A stretch of DNA of 64,000 nt from Pseudovibrio exalbescens (GCF_028737195.1 NZ_JAQZAJ010000002.1:744001-808000); one strand, 5' to 3'; positions 7,656 through 18,028 are shown, counted from the stretch's first letter. The notes: generated by a model not told the origin, from the letters alone. Numbers and translations are program-made.

Positions 7656-9431
7656 TTAGTGGGCTGAACGGCGGACAAGCATCCGGACAAGGCGGAAGAG
7701 CGCGTAAACGCTGATCAACAGCATCAACACCAGCCCGGCTAGATACGGCCAGTATTTGCTGACGGTCTTTTCCAGGAGGTTCGAGAAGAGCTGCGCCTCG
7801 GCATAGTCCTCTTGTCCCAGCTCGAACACGCCAACATCTGCCACGTAGGCTTCGTATTCGGACTTAAGCTCCGCGAAGAGTTCCGGGTTCTCGCCGGACA
7901 GGTCGGTGGTTTCACCCGGATCGACGGATAAATCGAAAAGTCGCCAGGTAAAATCGCCACGCGGCAACGCGGTGCGCACCAGCTTCCAGTTGCCGCGATA
8001 AAGCGCGGCATTCCCGCTTACCTCTCCTGCGAAGCTTTCATCGGCGCCGCGGGTTTCGGTCGTCTGACCGGAAAGCACCGGAAGGATGCTCTTGCCGTAA
8101 AGAGTGCCTGGGTCATACGCCACACCTGCAGCTTCAAGTAGGGTCGGCATCAGGTCGGACACGTGCACAGGGGCTTGCTGGATTCCGCTTGCCGCAACAC
8201 CGGCGCCCGCAATGACAAGCGGCACACGAAGTCCGCCTTCTGAGGAGTAGAACTTGTACAGGTTGAACGGTGAGGCCTCAACAGAGGCCCATTCGGGCCC
8301 GATCGCGGTCAGGCTGCCCGGAAGGCCCATGTTTTCGGGGGAGGTGTCATAGCCTTCAAGACGATGGATCCCGTTCAACAGAAGATCGAACACTGGGTTC
8401 TCAAGGGACGTCACCCCCGATTCAGCCCCGTTGTCAGACGTGATGACGACAATTGTGTTGTCCAGCTGTCCGTTGGCCTCCAGATGATCCAGCAGGCGCC
8501 CGATATGGAAATCGGCTGACTCGATCATGGCGGCATGGACCTGCATGGCGCGCGCGGCCTCTGCCTTTTCTGCTGCAGAGAGGTCATTCCAGGCGCGGTG
8601 GTCCTCATGAACCGGGGCCAAGGTCGTGGTTTCTGGCACGAGGCCGAGATCGATGACCCGTTCCAGACGTTCTTTGCGCATCACGTCCCATCCGGCGTCG
8701 AACACTCCGTCATAACGTTCGATGAACTCGAGCGGGGCCTGAATCGGGATGTGAGCGGCCTGAAGAGACAGGAAGCCGAAGAACGGTTGATCCGCATCGC
8801 CTTCGTCGATGTAGCGGATCATCTGGTCAACGAGATTGCGGGAGGAATAGAAATCCTCGGGCAGACGGACGGGTTTGCCGTCCTCGAACCAAGGGACCTC
8901 CGGGTAACCTGGCAGATAGTGGCGGTGGTCGTAATTGCTGCCGCCCGTCGAGTCCATCACGTAAGATCGGTCAAAGCCGAAATGGTTGGGCAGGTTCTTG
9001 CCCTTTGCTCCGATGCCCCATTTCCCGGTCACGTAAGTTTGGTATCCAGCTTCTGACAAGATCGTCGCAATGGTCGCCTGATCTTTGTCCCAAACCATGG
9101 AATAGCCGGGCAGCTCTCGCTGCTCGGGCGTCACCGTTTCAACCAGCGTGCCCATGCCCGTCTGGTGATTGTCTTGGCCGGTCATCAGCATGGCCCGGCT
9201 TGGCCCGCAGAACGGGGAGGAGTAATAGCGCGAAAAGAGTGTGCCCGACTGCGCCAACCTGTCGATGTTTGGGGTACGCGCATCGCTGCCATAGGCACCG
9301 AAACCGGTAAAACCGACATCGTCAAACAGAACGACTAAGATATTCGGTCGCGCATCCTGGCCAAATGCCGGGAGTGCCGTTGCGAGGCAAAGACTCAGCG
9401 CACCGAGCACGGCGCGGGTAAAGTTCGTCAT
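7656..9431 (-). CDS. Exported arylsulfatase with C-terminal membrane anchor
   Basis: A 591-residue sulfatase of the alkaline-phosphatase superfamily. Residues 1-24 are a Sec-type signal peptide ending ALPAFGQ. Catalytic features: metal ligands in NILVVLFDDVG (Asp37, Asp38), the formylglycine motif C-G-P-S-R with Cys75 and the following MLMTGQ, VTGKWG, and VITSDNGAE, which carries further metal ligands. The family hydrolyses sulfate esters after the motif cysteine has been oxidised to formylglycine. The C-terminus has one membrane segment (YLAGLVLMLLISVYALF) and a basic tail, so the enzyme is probably exported and anchored at its end. I chose the ATG at 9431 (GAGAAG upstream, clean signal peptide); an ATG at 9497 overlapping the stop of the previous gene as ATGA is also in frame. 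Partner genes: the FGE at 4369-5337 and its neighbours. Confidence 0.9.
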   Translation of the reverse strand: MTNFTRAVLGALSLCLATALPAFGQDARPNILVVLFDDVGFTGFGAYGSDARTPNIDRLAQSGTLFSRYYSSPFCGPSRAMLMTGQDNHQTGMGTLVETVTPEQRELPGYSMVWDKDQATIATILSEAGYQTYVTGKWGIGAKGKNLPNHFGFDRSYVMDSTGGSNYDHRHYLPGYPEVPWFEDGKPVRLPEDFYSSRNLVDQMIRYIDEGDADQPFFGFLSLQAAHIPIQAPLEFIERYDGVFDAGWDVMRKERLERVIDLGLVPETTTLAPVHEDHRAWNDLSAAEKAEAARAMQVHAAMIESADFHIGRLLDHLEANGQLDNTIVVITSDNGAESGVTSLENPVFDLLLNGIHRLEGYDTSPENMGLPGSLTAIGPEWASVEASPFNLYKFYSSEGGLRVPLVIAGAGVAASGIQQAPVHVSDLMPTLLEAAGVAYDPGTLYGKSILPVLSGQTTETRGADESFAGEVSGNAALYRGNWKLVRTALPRGDFTWRLFDLSVDPGETTDLSGENPELFAELKSEYEAYVADVGVFELGQEDYAEAQLFSNLLEKTVSKYWPYLAGLVLMLLISVYALFRLVRMLVRRSAH

Positions 9432-9493
9432 GTAAGCTTCTCGTTTTATTGCGTTCACAGCAAAGAGCCGCGCCCTGTTGGCGCGGGTAATGG

Positions 9494-10132
9494 TCATGGT
9501 TTGGCCAATCCTGCCTTACCAAGACGCCAGCGCAGCGTGTCGATGCGGTCCTGACCAAAGAATGGCTCGCCCTCGAACACCATGGTCGGCACGCCCCAAT
9601 GGCCGGAGGCATCCAGCGCAGCTTGGTTGGCTTCGATCTCGGTCGTTGGGTCATTCGCGGCTATTGCGGCGTCCATTTCCGCAAGATCAAGGTTGGCCTT
9701 GGCGGCTGCGCGGGCGAGCCTGTCGCCCTCGTTCCAACCCGGTGTGCCGCCCCAGATCAATGCGGAGACGTGATAGGCAAATTCCAGCCCCTTGCCACGC
9801 CGTTCGGCTTCTACGCCAAGGCCGGTCAAGCGATGGATGTAAGGTTGCTCGCTTGCGACTTCGAACGTTTCAAGATCCTGCACGACCGGATCCGGCACGG
9901 GCCGTCCAAAAGGCAGTCCGAGGAACTCGGCGCGCCGTACCATGTCTAACATGATGTAGCGCACCCGGCGCGGATCATCGGAAAACAGCGCGTCTTTCGC
10001 GCGCACTGCAATTGGCAGCACCGGGCGAAAACGCAGGTTCACATCGAAGTCGTCGCGCAGCTTCAACAGATCGGGCGTGACAAGGTAGGAATAGGGGCTT
10101 CTGAAGGACCAGAATACGTCGACAGATCTCAT
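9494..10132 (-). CDS. 2-hydroxychromene-2-carboxylate isomerase-like (DsbA/GST-kappa fold)
   Basis: The 212-residue product fits the HCCA isomerase/GST-kappa branch of the DsbA-like thioredoxin fold: N-terminal DVFWSFRSPYSYL with Ser in the position of the DsbA cysteine, and C-terminal HWGVPTMVFEGEPFFGQDR with the cis-Pro. There is no C-x-x-C, so it is not a disulfide oxidase; known relatives isomerise aromatic-ring degradation intermediates using glutathione. No signal peptide, so cytoplasmic. The stop codon overlaps an in-frame ATG of the downstream sulfatase gene (ATGA), indicating co-expression. What it does beside a sulfatase is unclear; catabolism of an aromatic sulfate is a possible link. 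Confidence 0.82.
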   Translation of the reverse strand: MRSVDVFWSFRSPYSYLVTPDLLKLRDDFDVNLRFRPVLPIAVRAKDALFSDDPRRVRYIMLDMVRRAEFLGLPFGRPVPDPVVQDLETFEVASEQPYIHRLTGLGVEAERRGKGLEFAYHVSALIWGGTPGWNEGDRLARAAAKANLDLAEMDAAIAANDPTTEIEANQAALDASGHWGVPTMVFEGEPFFGQDRIDTLRWRLGKAGLAKP

Positions 10133-10190
10133 TATCTTTATGTCTCCGAGCTTGGGGCGGCGATGCGCTGATTGATGGGGCGACTACGTC

Positions 10191-11141
10191 TCATTGGCGG
10201 CGGAGAGACACCGTGATTTCGGTGTTAGGGTTCAAATCACCATTCGGATCGGCAAAAATCCCTTCGGGAAACGAAACGGAGAGGGGCATGTCAGCTGTAT
10301 CGAGGCACAGCAGATGATTGTTGTCGCCATCTCCCAGATCGGCCAGTACAGTTGGCGTGACAGTCCGCTCTGTTCCGTCTTCGGCGCGTACGGTCACACG
10401 GTAGAGATCTCGCTCCGCATCGCCTGGCTCATCGCCATTTTCAAGCGTAACGCCCCCAGCCCAGACCACCCGCACAGCTTGTTCAATGCCCTCTGACGGG
10501 CAGTCTGTGCCATCTGTGCGCCGCTGGCCGAGACCTTGATCCGCGGCCAAAGGGTCAACGATTTCGGCCATCACGAGGCTCGGACCGGGCGCCAGTGGCG
10601 TGACGTCGACCTGTGCGCCGCGGAAATCCAACACGCCGTCGATTGAGTGAAGATGCCCGACAACCTCAACCGACACCGGCGGATCAGACACTGCGTCCCC
10701 GAATTCCCCCACCAGCAACACCGTGCGCAACTCGCCGGGGTCAGTCGCAGGGAGGAGGGTGACGCAGAGTGTTTCGCCCGTCGCACCGGACGCGGTGGTG
10801 ACCTTGAAATCTCCCGCCTGCATCGTTGTGTGGTCAATTTCACTCGAGAAGATCACCGGCATGCCATCCTTGCCGGGCGCGCCCCGGCAGATTAGCCGGG
10901 AAAGAATAGGCAAGCCGTTGTCGAGCCCGAAGAAGGCCGAGAGAAGTTCGGCGGATCGATCGCCGTTTTCGCTTGGTAAACTGGCATTTTCGGTTGTGTC
11001 GATCAGGTCAGAGCTGGTGACATCGGCCAAGGTGGGTGACACACTCATCATCACGCAGGACAACGCCGCGACCATGCGCCCAATAAATGCACGATGGATG
11101 CGGCTTCTGTTCTGGATAACAACTGGCGAAATGCGTGGCAT
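10191..11141 (-). CDS. Secreted protein of unknown function
   Basis: I do not recognise this 316-residue protein. It has a hydrophobic export-like region around residues 23-40 (MVAALSCVMMSVSPTLA), so it is probably periplasmic or secreted; the true start may be the ATG at 11141 or the internal one at 11075, neither with a strong ribosome site. The rest is rich in Asp, Gly, Thr and beta-prone stretches and contains four to five cysteines spaced through the chain (RLICRGAPG, GETLCVTLLP, GTDCPSEG, LLCLDTAD), suggesting disulfide-stabilised beta domains. It lies 58 bp upstream of the HCCA-isomerase-like gene and 91 bp downstream of the AraC-type regulator, all on the same strand, and is probably part of the sulfatase cluster. 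Confidence 0.65.
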   Translation of the reverse strand: MPRISPVVIQNRSRIHRAFIGRMVAALSCVMMSVSPTLADVTSSDLIDTTENASLPSENGDRSAELLSAFFGLDNGLPILSRLICRGAPGKDGMPVIFSSEIDHTTMQAGDFKVTTASGATGETLCVTLLPATDPGELRTVLLVGEFGDAVSDPPVSVEVVGHLHSIDGVLDFRGAQVDVTPLAPGPSLVMAEIVDPLAADQGLGQRRTDGTDCPSEGIEQAVRVVWAGGVTLENGDEPGDAERDLYRVTVRAEDGTERTVTPTVLADLGDGDNNHLLCLDTADMPLSVSFPEGIFADPNGDLNPNTEITVSLRRQ

Positions 11142-11232
11142 GAGTCCCTCGGAATATTATGCTTACGCAGAATATACTCCGAAGGGTGCGTCGTTCGACC
11201 GCAGGTCAGGATCACCTACGGCCAGAGACTAT

Positions 11233-12300
11233 TCATTTTCGGTCAGCCTTATCCAACGTTAGGGCGAGCTGATCCCGGAATGCTTTTGGGGTAAAGCCGG
11301 TCCATCGCTTGAAGCTTCGAGCGAAGTTCGAGGACGTCTCAAAGCCGAGTACACCCGCGATCGCCTTGATGGGTAACGTACTGCCGGATAGGAGGGTGCG
11401 GGCGCGCTGTTCTCGGACCTGATCCACCAGTTTGCGATAGGAGGTTCCGGACCGATCCAACTGCCTACGCAGACCGCGCTCGGAATATCCTAACTCGGCC
11501 GCAACATACGAGAGCGACACCGCCAGAGACGGCGCGCTTTCAAGAAACGCCGTTACCTGAGTGACCGGGGTCGTCTCGAACGCCATCTCCTGCGCGAATT
11601 GTTCGCAAAGGCCCAGCAGCCGCGCATGATTGATCGGATCAGCGCCGGGGAGGGGGCGGTCCAACAGGGTTTCTGGAAAGATAATCTGGTTCTCAGATGC
11701 CTCAAACACAATAGGAAAGCCGATTTCGGCTTCGATAGCTGGCCAGCGCTCAGGCGCACTGATTGTCATTTCGGCACGGGTCGCAACCTGGTCGGTACGC
11801 AGCATCGCCTTCAGCAAACCATTTATGGCTACAATGGCGCTGCTGAACCCGAAATACTCCAAGTCTTCGAAATGAAATTTGGATCTCAGGCGAACGGCTG
11901 CTTCGGGCCCTTGCAGGCCAGAGAGTGCTTTTATGATGCTGACGTCTAGTGCGGGGAAGTTCAAAAAGAAGAATCTCTTCAGAACGTCGAGCCCGTCCTC
12001 GAAACGTGCCGCATTCATGGCTGTATATGCCGGCAGTCCGATATACGTAGGTTGAAACTTTAAAGCCAGCCTGATCCCAAGATCTGGTTCCCCGGTTCGC
12101 TCAATAGCATTTAGGAGAAGCCGTCGAAGCGGCTGAAAACCACATCGAAAATGTGGATCGCTCAAATGGCTTTCATCAAGCCAAGTTCCTGTAAGCAAAT
12201 CGCTTGCGGCATAGCCTTCTTCCCGAAGTTCTCGGAAGATGAAACCCGGATAGTTCATTGGCAAAGCCGGATCATCCGGTGTGAAGGTCTTTCGCGCCAT
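11233..12300 (-). CDS. AraC-family transcriptional regulator (OruR/ArgR-like architecture)
   Basis: The 355-residue product has the two-part architecture of OruR-type regulators: an N-terminal all-helical effector domain (about 200 residues, GIRLALKFQPTYIGLPAYT) and a C-terminal AraC DNA-binding domain with two helix-turn-helix motifs, the first in VAAELGYSERGLRRQL and the second in IKAIAGVLGFETSSNFARSF, then RWTGFTPKAFR. The start at 12300 (MARKTF) is preceded by GGAG; the frame is open for 19 more codons. As the first gene of the ten-gene minus-strand run it is the obvious candidate regulator of the sulfatase module. Effector unknown. Confidence 0.88.
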   Translation of the reverse strand: MARKTFTPDDPALPMNYPGFIFRELREEGYAASDLLTGTWLDESHLSDPHFRCGFQPLRRLLLNAIERTGEPDLGIRLALKFQPTYIGLPAYTAMNAARFEDGLDVLKRFFFLNFPALDVSIIKALSGLQGPEAAVRLRSKFHFEDLEYFGFSSAIVAINGLLKAMLRTDQVATRAEMTISAPERWPAIEAEIGFPIVFEASENQIIFPETLLDRPLPGADPINHARLLGLCEQFAQEMAFETTPVTQVTAFLESAPSLAVSLSYVAAELGYSERGLRRQLDRSGTSYRKLVDQVREQRARTLLSGSTLPIKAIAGVLGFETSSNFARSFKRWTGFTPKAFRDQLALTLDKADRK

Positions 12301-13073
12301 CGATGATTGCTCCGTCCTCGTCGCGACAATGATAGCTTGCATCAGGGGCTTGGGCAACGGCCCGAAACTATCGGTTTACGGGCGTCAGTACACCCTCATC
12401 TGGTAAGATGCGGCGCGTAATCAAGCGAAACCATTGGAGTTTTGTCGTTCTCGCGTGGTGCTTGATGGCCTGCCGGGCGAAGCGTTTAAGTCATCGGTCG
12501 TCCGCATCATTCCCGGCCGGGCGACTGGGAGTTTTTGTGGTTGCCGCGGCACTTGCAGGGTTCTCCCCTGCGACAAGGGCGGGGAAAAGGACGCCCGCGA
12601 TCGTCAGTCGTCACCTCCGACTTACTATTTGACACAAGATACCGGATATGGTGACGGCAGGTTGGGTTGCCTCTTGGGAAATCAGCTCATTTTTGTCTCA
12701 GGCCTTGATAGGCACTGATTGCGTGCCAGGCCGCATGGGGCTGGCCTACTTGCTCTCGACATCTCTATGACCGCTGTTTTGCGCGGGCACGGGCGGTAGG
12801 TGAGTTCATCCGAAATATGCCTAAATGATTGTATGACTGCACTAATTAGGAGTGATTGCGCCTTGTACACTTTCAACTGCCATTAGACGAAAAAATTGAT
12901 TTAACAAATTCGAATAATTTCACTAAAATTTTAATCATCTGACACAAAGGTTTCGGAAGTTGTTTCGAAGTCGCTAAGGCGCGAACTAGGTATTTTGAAT
13001 GCTTTACCTTTGGAGCGTGTTAGTAAATATGCAAAACGCATCTTTGAAACTGGCCGTTTTAGGAGAGGGTGAG
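12301..13073. other. Intergenic region, G+C-rich then A+T-rich
   Basis: About 770 bp between the divergently transcribed AraC-type gene and the repeat-protein gene. The left part (to about 12,820) is G+C-rich with only unconvincing ORFs; the right 200 bp, especially 12,890-12,960, is strongly A+T-rich and should hold the promoter of the gene at 13074. No conserved element was recognised. The abrupt composition change marks the right edge of the sulfatase cluster. Confidence 0.5.
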
Positions 13074-14198
13074 ATGGCTCATATTATTAACAGTAGGAAT
13101 AGATCCGTAGAAACTGCTGAATTTATTTACGAAATTGATTCAGATGGGAACATTGTGGACTTCACCTCAGGCAGCTTTGGCGGGCTTCATTTCAATACAG
13201 AACTGCACAAAGTCGTTGGTGGCACCTTTAATTTCCGTGTTGATTTGCAGCCACTGCTGGCTGAACTGGTTACAGGTTCTGGCCGGACGACAACAGACCC
13301 ACTGGATCAAGTAGGTATTGAAGGTGTCGAGTTGGTCAGCCTTGATGGGGACAGCATGACGGTCTCAATTCGTGGCTGGGATGGCACTAAAGACACCGTG
13401 ATTTTCCAGGGGTCTGGTGTTGAGGCCATCATTGAGGATGTTGCTGGCAGCCGCATCGATGTAAAAGGTTGGAACTCCGAGTTTGCAGTTTTTGACTACC
13501 AGAACGAAAACTCAATGAACTTGGGCGGCACTTGGGGCGAGCTGAAAAACGTTGTTGGGCACAACATCTCTGTCGGTGGACGCGATGGCAACGAAGTTGT
13601 TGAGCTGTTTCAGGAGTTGGTCACCGGCTCCGGTCGCACGACCAAAGATGCCAGCAAGATCGCAGGCATCAATGGGGTTGAGCTTTTAAGCCTAACCGAC
13701 GATGGATACACAATCAAAATTGATGGATGGGACAACGGCATCAATGCCATGTCTGATACAATCACGTTCTCCAATCTAGACGCCGACTTCTTTGCTGAGG
13801 CTGGTTTCAAGAACCGCATTGACGTGAAGGGCTGGAACTCCGAATTTGCGATCTTCGATTATGAGTCCACCAAGTCCATGAACCTCGGCGGCACTTGGGG
13901 GGAACTGCGTGAACTGGTGGGGCACTCCATCAAGACCACGGGCCGGGATGGCGATGAAGTTGCCGAAATCCTTGATGAGCTCATCAACGGCGATGGCATC
14001 AAGGGAGTAAAGCTCCTCGGACTGGATGAAGACAGCTTCTCAATCCAGATCAACGGCTGGGGCTTTGATCAGCGCTCTGAAGACCGTGGTTGGAACAAGA
14101 TGGTCGACACAATCCTCTTCACAAACGTTGAAGACGTAATCGATGAAGTTCTTACCAGTCCGGCGCTCACTTCGGATGATGGATACAACATCGCCTGA
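13074..14198 (+). CDS. Internally repeated orphan protein (about three ~110-residue repeats)
   Basis: I do not recognise this 374-residue acidic protein. Its middle and C-terminal parts are two well-conserved repeats, each with ELVTGSGRTT, an I-x-GVELLSL segment, an I-x-GWD segment, then RIDVKGWNSEFA-(V/I)-FDY, SMNLGGTWGEL and VGH. The N-terminal ~100 residues look like a decayed third copy (FIYEIDSDGNIVDF, FGGLHF, VVGGTFNF), and the C-terminal part a shortened fourth. No signal peptide, transmembrane segment or RTX nonapeptide is visible. The ATG at 13074 is chosen because AGGAGAGGGTGAG directly precedes it; the frame also runs up to 12999. It is a single-gene unit next to A+T-rich DNA, ending 19 bp before a strong terminator. 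A secreted or surface repeat protein is one guess; there is no evidence of function. Confidence 0.75.
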   Translation: MAHIINSRNRSVETAEFIYEIDSDGNIVDFTSGSFGGLHFNTELHKVVGGTFNFRVDLQPLLAELVTGSGRTTTDPLDQVGIEGVELVSLDGDSMTVSIRGWDGTKDTVIFQGSGVEAIIEDVAGSRIDVKGWNSEFAVFDYQNENSMNLGGTWGELKNVVGHNISVGGRDGNEVVELFQELVTGSGRTTKDASKIAGINGVELLSLTDDGYTIKIDGWDNGINAMSDTITFSNLDADFFAEAGFKNRIDVKGWNSEFAIFDYESTKSMNLGGTWGELRELVGHSIKTTGRDGDEVAEILDELINGDGIKGVKLLGLDEDSFSIQINGWGFDQRSEDRGWNKMVDTILFTNVEDVIDEVLTSPALTSDDGYNIA

Positions 14199-14216
14199 TC
14201 CGTCGGCACAGTCTAA

Positions 14217-14245
14217 GATAAAGGGCGCTCGTGGCGCCCTTTATC
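14217..14245. terminator. Bidirectional terminator between repeat-protein gene and nrdF
   Basis: GATAAAGGGCGC and GCGCCCTTTATC form a near-perfect stem; the A-rich and T-rich ends allow it to serve the convergent genes on both strands. Confidence 0.8.
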
Positions 14246-14270
14246 TATTGGATCTTGTCGAAGGGATTTG

Positions 14271-15257
<987 letters not shown>

Positions 15258-15265
15258 TCAAAGCG

Positions 15266-17416
15266 TTAAAGGGTACAGGCCACGCAGCCTTCGACCTCAG
15301 TGCCTTCCAGTGCCATCTGGCGCAGGCGCACGTAATAAATTGTCTTGATGCCCTTTTTCCAAGCGTAGATCTGGGCCTTGTTGATGTCGCGTGTCGTCGC
15401 GGTGTCGGGGAAAAACAGCGTCAGTGACAGTCCCTGATCCACATGCTGGGTGGCCGCCGCATAGGTGTCGATCAGCGCTTCCGGACCGATCTCGTAGGCA
15501 TCGCGATAGTATTCCAGATTGTCGTTGTTCATGAACGGTGCTGGATAGTACACGCGGCCAATCTTGCCTTCTTTGCGGATTTCGATCTTGGACACGATCG
15601 GGTGGATCGACGAGGTGGAGTTGTTGATGTAGCTGATGGAGCCGGTTGGGGGCACCGCCTGAAGGTTGCGGTTGAATAGCCCGTCCTTCATCACGGCGTC
15701 TTTAAGCGCGGCCCATTCTTCGCGGGTCGGAATGTGAACGCCAAATTTCTCAAAAAGCGCTGCGGCACGGTCTGTTTCTGGCACCCAGTCCTTCTCGATG
15801 TATTTGTCGAAGAAAACACCGGACGCGTACTGGCTGTCTTCAAACCCCTTGAAGCTGGAACCGCGTTCCTTCGCCAACTCATTGGAAGCGCGGATGCAGT
15901 GGAACAGCACCGTGCAGAAGTAGATGTTTGTGAAGTCTATGCCTTCCGGGCTGCCATAGTGAATGTGCTCACGGGCAAGGAAGCCGTGCAGGTTCATTTG
16001 GCCAAGGCCAATGGCGTGGCTTTCATCGTTTCCGCGGCGAACGGATGGCACGGAGTCGATGGCGCTCATCTCGGAAACGGCTGTCAGCGAGCGGATTGCG
16101 GTTTCGACCGTTGCCCCCAGATTGCCGCCGTCCATGGCCTTTGCAATGTTCAAGGAACCCAGATTGCAGGAGATGTCAGTACCAAGGTGGTCGTAGGACA
16201 GATCGTCGTTGAACGTACTGGCCTCATTCACCTGCAGAATCTCAGAGCAAAGGTTGGACATGGTGATGCGGCCTGCCACAGGATTTGCAGCGTTCACCGT
16301 GTCTTCGAACATGATGTAAGGATAGCCGCTTTCGAACTGAATTTCGGCGAGCAGCTGGAAGAAGTCTCGAGCCCGCATCTTCTTCTTGCGGATCTGCGGG
16401 TTGTCCACCATCTCCCGGTACTTTTCCGTCACGGAGATTTCGGAGAATGGCACCCCATAGACTTTCTCAACGTCGTGCGGTGAGAACAGGTACATTTCCT
16501 CGTTCTGCTTGGCGAGCTGGAAGGTGATGTCCGGAATGACGACGCCTAGGGAAAGGGTCTTGATGCGGACCTTCTCATCCGCATTCTCACGCTTGGTGTC
16601 GAGGAAACTCAAAATATCCGGGTGGTGGGCGTTGAGGTACACTGCTCCGGCACCTTGACGGGCCCCCAGCTGATTGGCGTAGCTGAAGCTGTCTTCCAGA
16701 AGCTTCATCACTGGCACAACGCCGGACGACTGGTTCTCAACGCCTTTGATTGGCGCACCTGCCTCGCGCAGGTTGGTCAGCATCAAGGCCACGCCACCGC
16801 CGCGCTTGGAAAGCTGCAGGGCGGAGTTTATGGAGCGGCCAATGGATTCCATGTTGTCTTCAAGGCGAAGGAGGAAGCAAGAGATCAGTTCGCCGCGCTG
16901 CTTTTTGCCCGCGTTCAGGAACGTCGGCGTCGCTGGCTGAAACCGGCTGGAGATGATCTCGTCCATCATGCGCATGGCGAGGTCTTCATCACCGCGCGAC
17001 AGGGCCAGGGCCACCATCACCACGCGGTCCTCGTAGCGTTCCAGATAGCGTTTGCCATCGAACGTCTTCAGCGCATAGCTGGTGTAGAATTTAAATGCAC
17101 CAAGGAACGTCGGGAACCGGAACTTGCGCTCGTAAGCCGCCACAAAAATGGACTTCACGAACGCCGGATCGTACTGGTCCAGGACCTCAGCTTCGTAGTA
17201 GTTCTCGCGCACCAGATAGGAGAGTTTCTCCTCCAGAGAATGGAAGAAAACCGTGTTCTGGTTCACGTGTTCCAGGAAATACTGACGTGCCGCTTGACGA
17301 TCCGCTTCAAACTGGATCTTCCCCTCCGCATCATAGAGGTTCAGCATGGCGTTCAGCGCGTGGTAGTCCAGCCCTTGTTGGGCGACTACTGACTTATCGA
17401 GAGTTGTTGCTTCCAA
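15266..17416 (-). CDS. nrdE: Class Ib ribonucleotide reductase, large subunit
   Basis: This 716-residue catalytic subunit reduces ribonucleoside diphosphates to deoxy forms. Visible features: the short N-terminus without an ATP-cone, [18 protein letters not shown] with the first active-site Cys, the [15 protein letters not shown] loop, NLCSEI with the radical Cys region, and the C-terminal redox tail E-G-C-V-A-C-T-L that exchanges electrons with NrdH. The start codon in this frame is TTG (complement of 17414-17416); no ATG lies upstream and the next one would delete conserved residues. Its start overlaps the end of nrdI by 31 bp. Regulation: with nrdH and nrdI behind the cobalamin riboswitch. 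Confidence 0.95.
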   Translation of the reverse strand: MEATTLDKSVVAQQGLDYHALNAMLNLYDAEGKIQFEADRQAARQYFLEHVNQNTVFFHSLEEKLSYLVRENYYEAEVLDQYDPAFVKSIFVAAYERKFRFPTFLGAFKFYTSYALKTFDGKRYLERYEDRVVMVALALSRGDEDLAMRMMDEIISSRFQPATPTFLNAGKKQRGELISCFLLRLEDNMESIGRSINSALQLSKRGGGVALMLTNLREAGAPIKGVENQSSGVVPVMKLLEDSFSYANQLGARQGAGAVYLNAHHPDILSFLDTKRENADEKVRIKTLSLGVVIPDITFQLAKQNEEMYLFSPHDVEKVYGVPFSEISVTEKYREMVDNPQIRKKKMRARDFFQLLAEIQFESGYPYIMFEDTVNAANPVAGRITMSNLCSEILQVNEASTFNDDLSYDHLGTDISCNLGSLNIAKAMDGGNLGATVETAIRSLTAVSEMSAIDSVPSVRRGNDESHAIGLGQMNLHGFLAREHIHYGSPEGIDFTNIYFCTVLFHCIRASNELAKERGSSFKGFEDSQYASGVFFDKYIEKDWVPETDRAAALFEKFGVHIPTREEWAALKDAVMKDGLFNRNLQAVPPTGSISYINNSTSSIHPIVSKIEIRKEGKIGRVYYPAPFMNNDNLEYYRDAYEIGPEALIDTYAAATQHVDQGLSLTLFFPDTATTRDINKAQIYAWKKGIKTIYYVRLRQMALEGTEVEGCVACTL

Positions 17417-17802
17417 AATAAATCTAGTCCCTGACGTACCCGCGCGATGTCACTGTCGGTGCCTGCAAGTTCAAACTTGTAAAGGCATGGACAGTTACAT
17501 TTGGCGGCGATAATTGTGCCTGCGTAGGCAAAAAAGGCCCCAAAATTTCGATTGCCAGAGGCGATGACGCCTCGAAGCAGAGTTCGGTTTGCCGCATCGT
17601 TGAGGAAACGGATCACCTGTTTGTGGACTGCGCCGCGCCCCTCACCATCCGCGTAGGTGGGGGTAATCAGAACAAATGGCTGAGTTGCCTTCAGCATTGG
17701 TTCGGACGCGCGCGGCGGAATGCGCTCGGCCGGCAAGCCGAGGCGCTCGACAAAGCGGTGGGTATTTCCTGATGGGCTTGAGAAGTAGACGAGCCCGCTC
17801 AC
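17386..17802 (-). CDS. nrdI: Flavodoxin-like NrdI, activator of class Ib RNR
   Basis: The 138-residue product (from GTG) is the NrdI flavodoxin that supplies oxidant for assembly of the Mn(III)2-tyrosyl radical in NrdF. It begins with [18 protein letters not shown], the FMN phosphate loop, and has [18 protein letters not shown] and [18 protein letters not shown], both typical. The frame is open far upstream but that overlaps nrdH; the GTG at 17802 (or TTG one codon earlier) lies immediately after the nrdH stop. Its 3' end overlaps nrdE. Confidence 0.93.
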   Translation of the reverse strand: MSGLVYFSSPSGNTHRFVERLGLPAERIPPRASEPMLKATQPFVLITPTYADGEGRGAVHKQVIRFLNDAANRTLLRGVIASGNRNFGAFFAYAGTIIAAKCNCPCLYKFELAGTDSDIARVRQGLDLFWKQQLSISQ

Positions 17803-17806
17803 CAAC

Positions 17807-18028
17807 TCAGGCGAGGCCGCCGATTTTGTCTGGACGGAAGCCAGCCCAGTGCTGGTCTCCTGCAACAACAACAGGAACCTGTCGGTAACCCATCGCTTCC
17901 ACTTCAGCCAGAGCATCATTGTCCTGTGTGAGGTCAATCACATCATAGGCAATACCAGCGCTATCGAGTGCGCGGGTTGTTGCGGTGCACTGCACACATG
18001 CAGGCTTGGAGTATACGGTAATGCTCAT
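17807..18028 (-). CDS. nrdH: NrdH glutaredoxin-like protein
   Basis: A 73-residue redoxin with the NrdH signature: active site C-V-Q-C (Cys11, Cys14) after VYSKPA, the VPVVV strand and the C-terminal AGFRPDKIGGL. It reduces the NrdE C-terminal disulfide using thioredoxin reductase. ATG at 18028 has GGGGA upstream; the longer ORF to 18079 lacks support. First gene of nrdHIEF. Confidence 0.94.
   Translation of the reverse strand: MSITVYSKPACVQCTATTRALDSAGIAYDVIDLTQDNDALAEVEAMGYRQVPVVVAGDQHWAGFRPDKIGGLA

Noticed and set aside
12408-12718. Two plus-strand ORFs (74 and 94 codons) in the AraC-repeat-protein gap
   Set aside because: No ribosome site, no family resemblance, Arg/Cys/Gly-rich composition typical of random G+C-rich frames.
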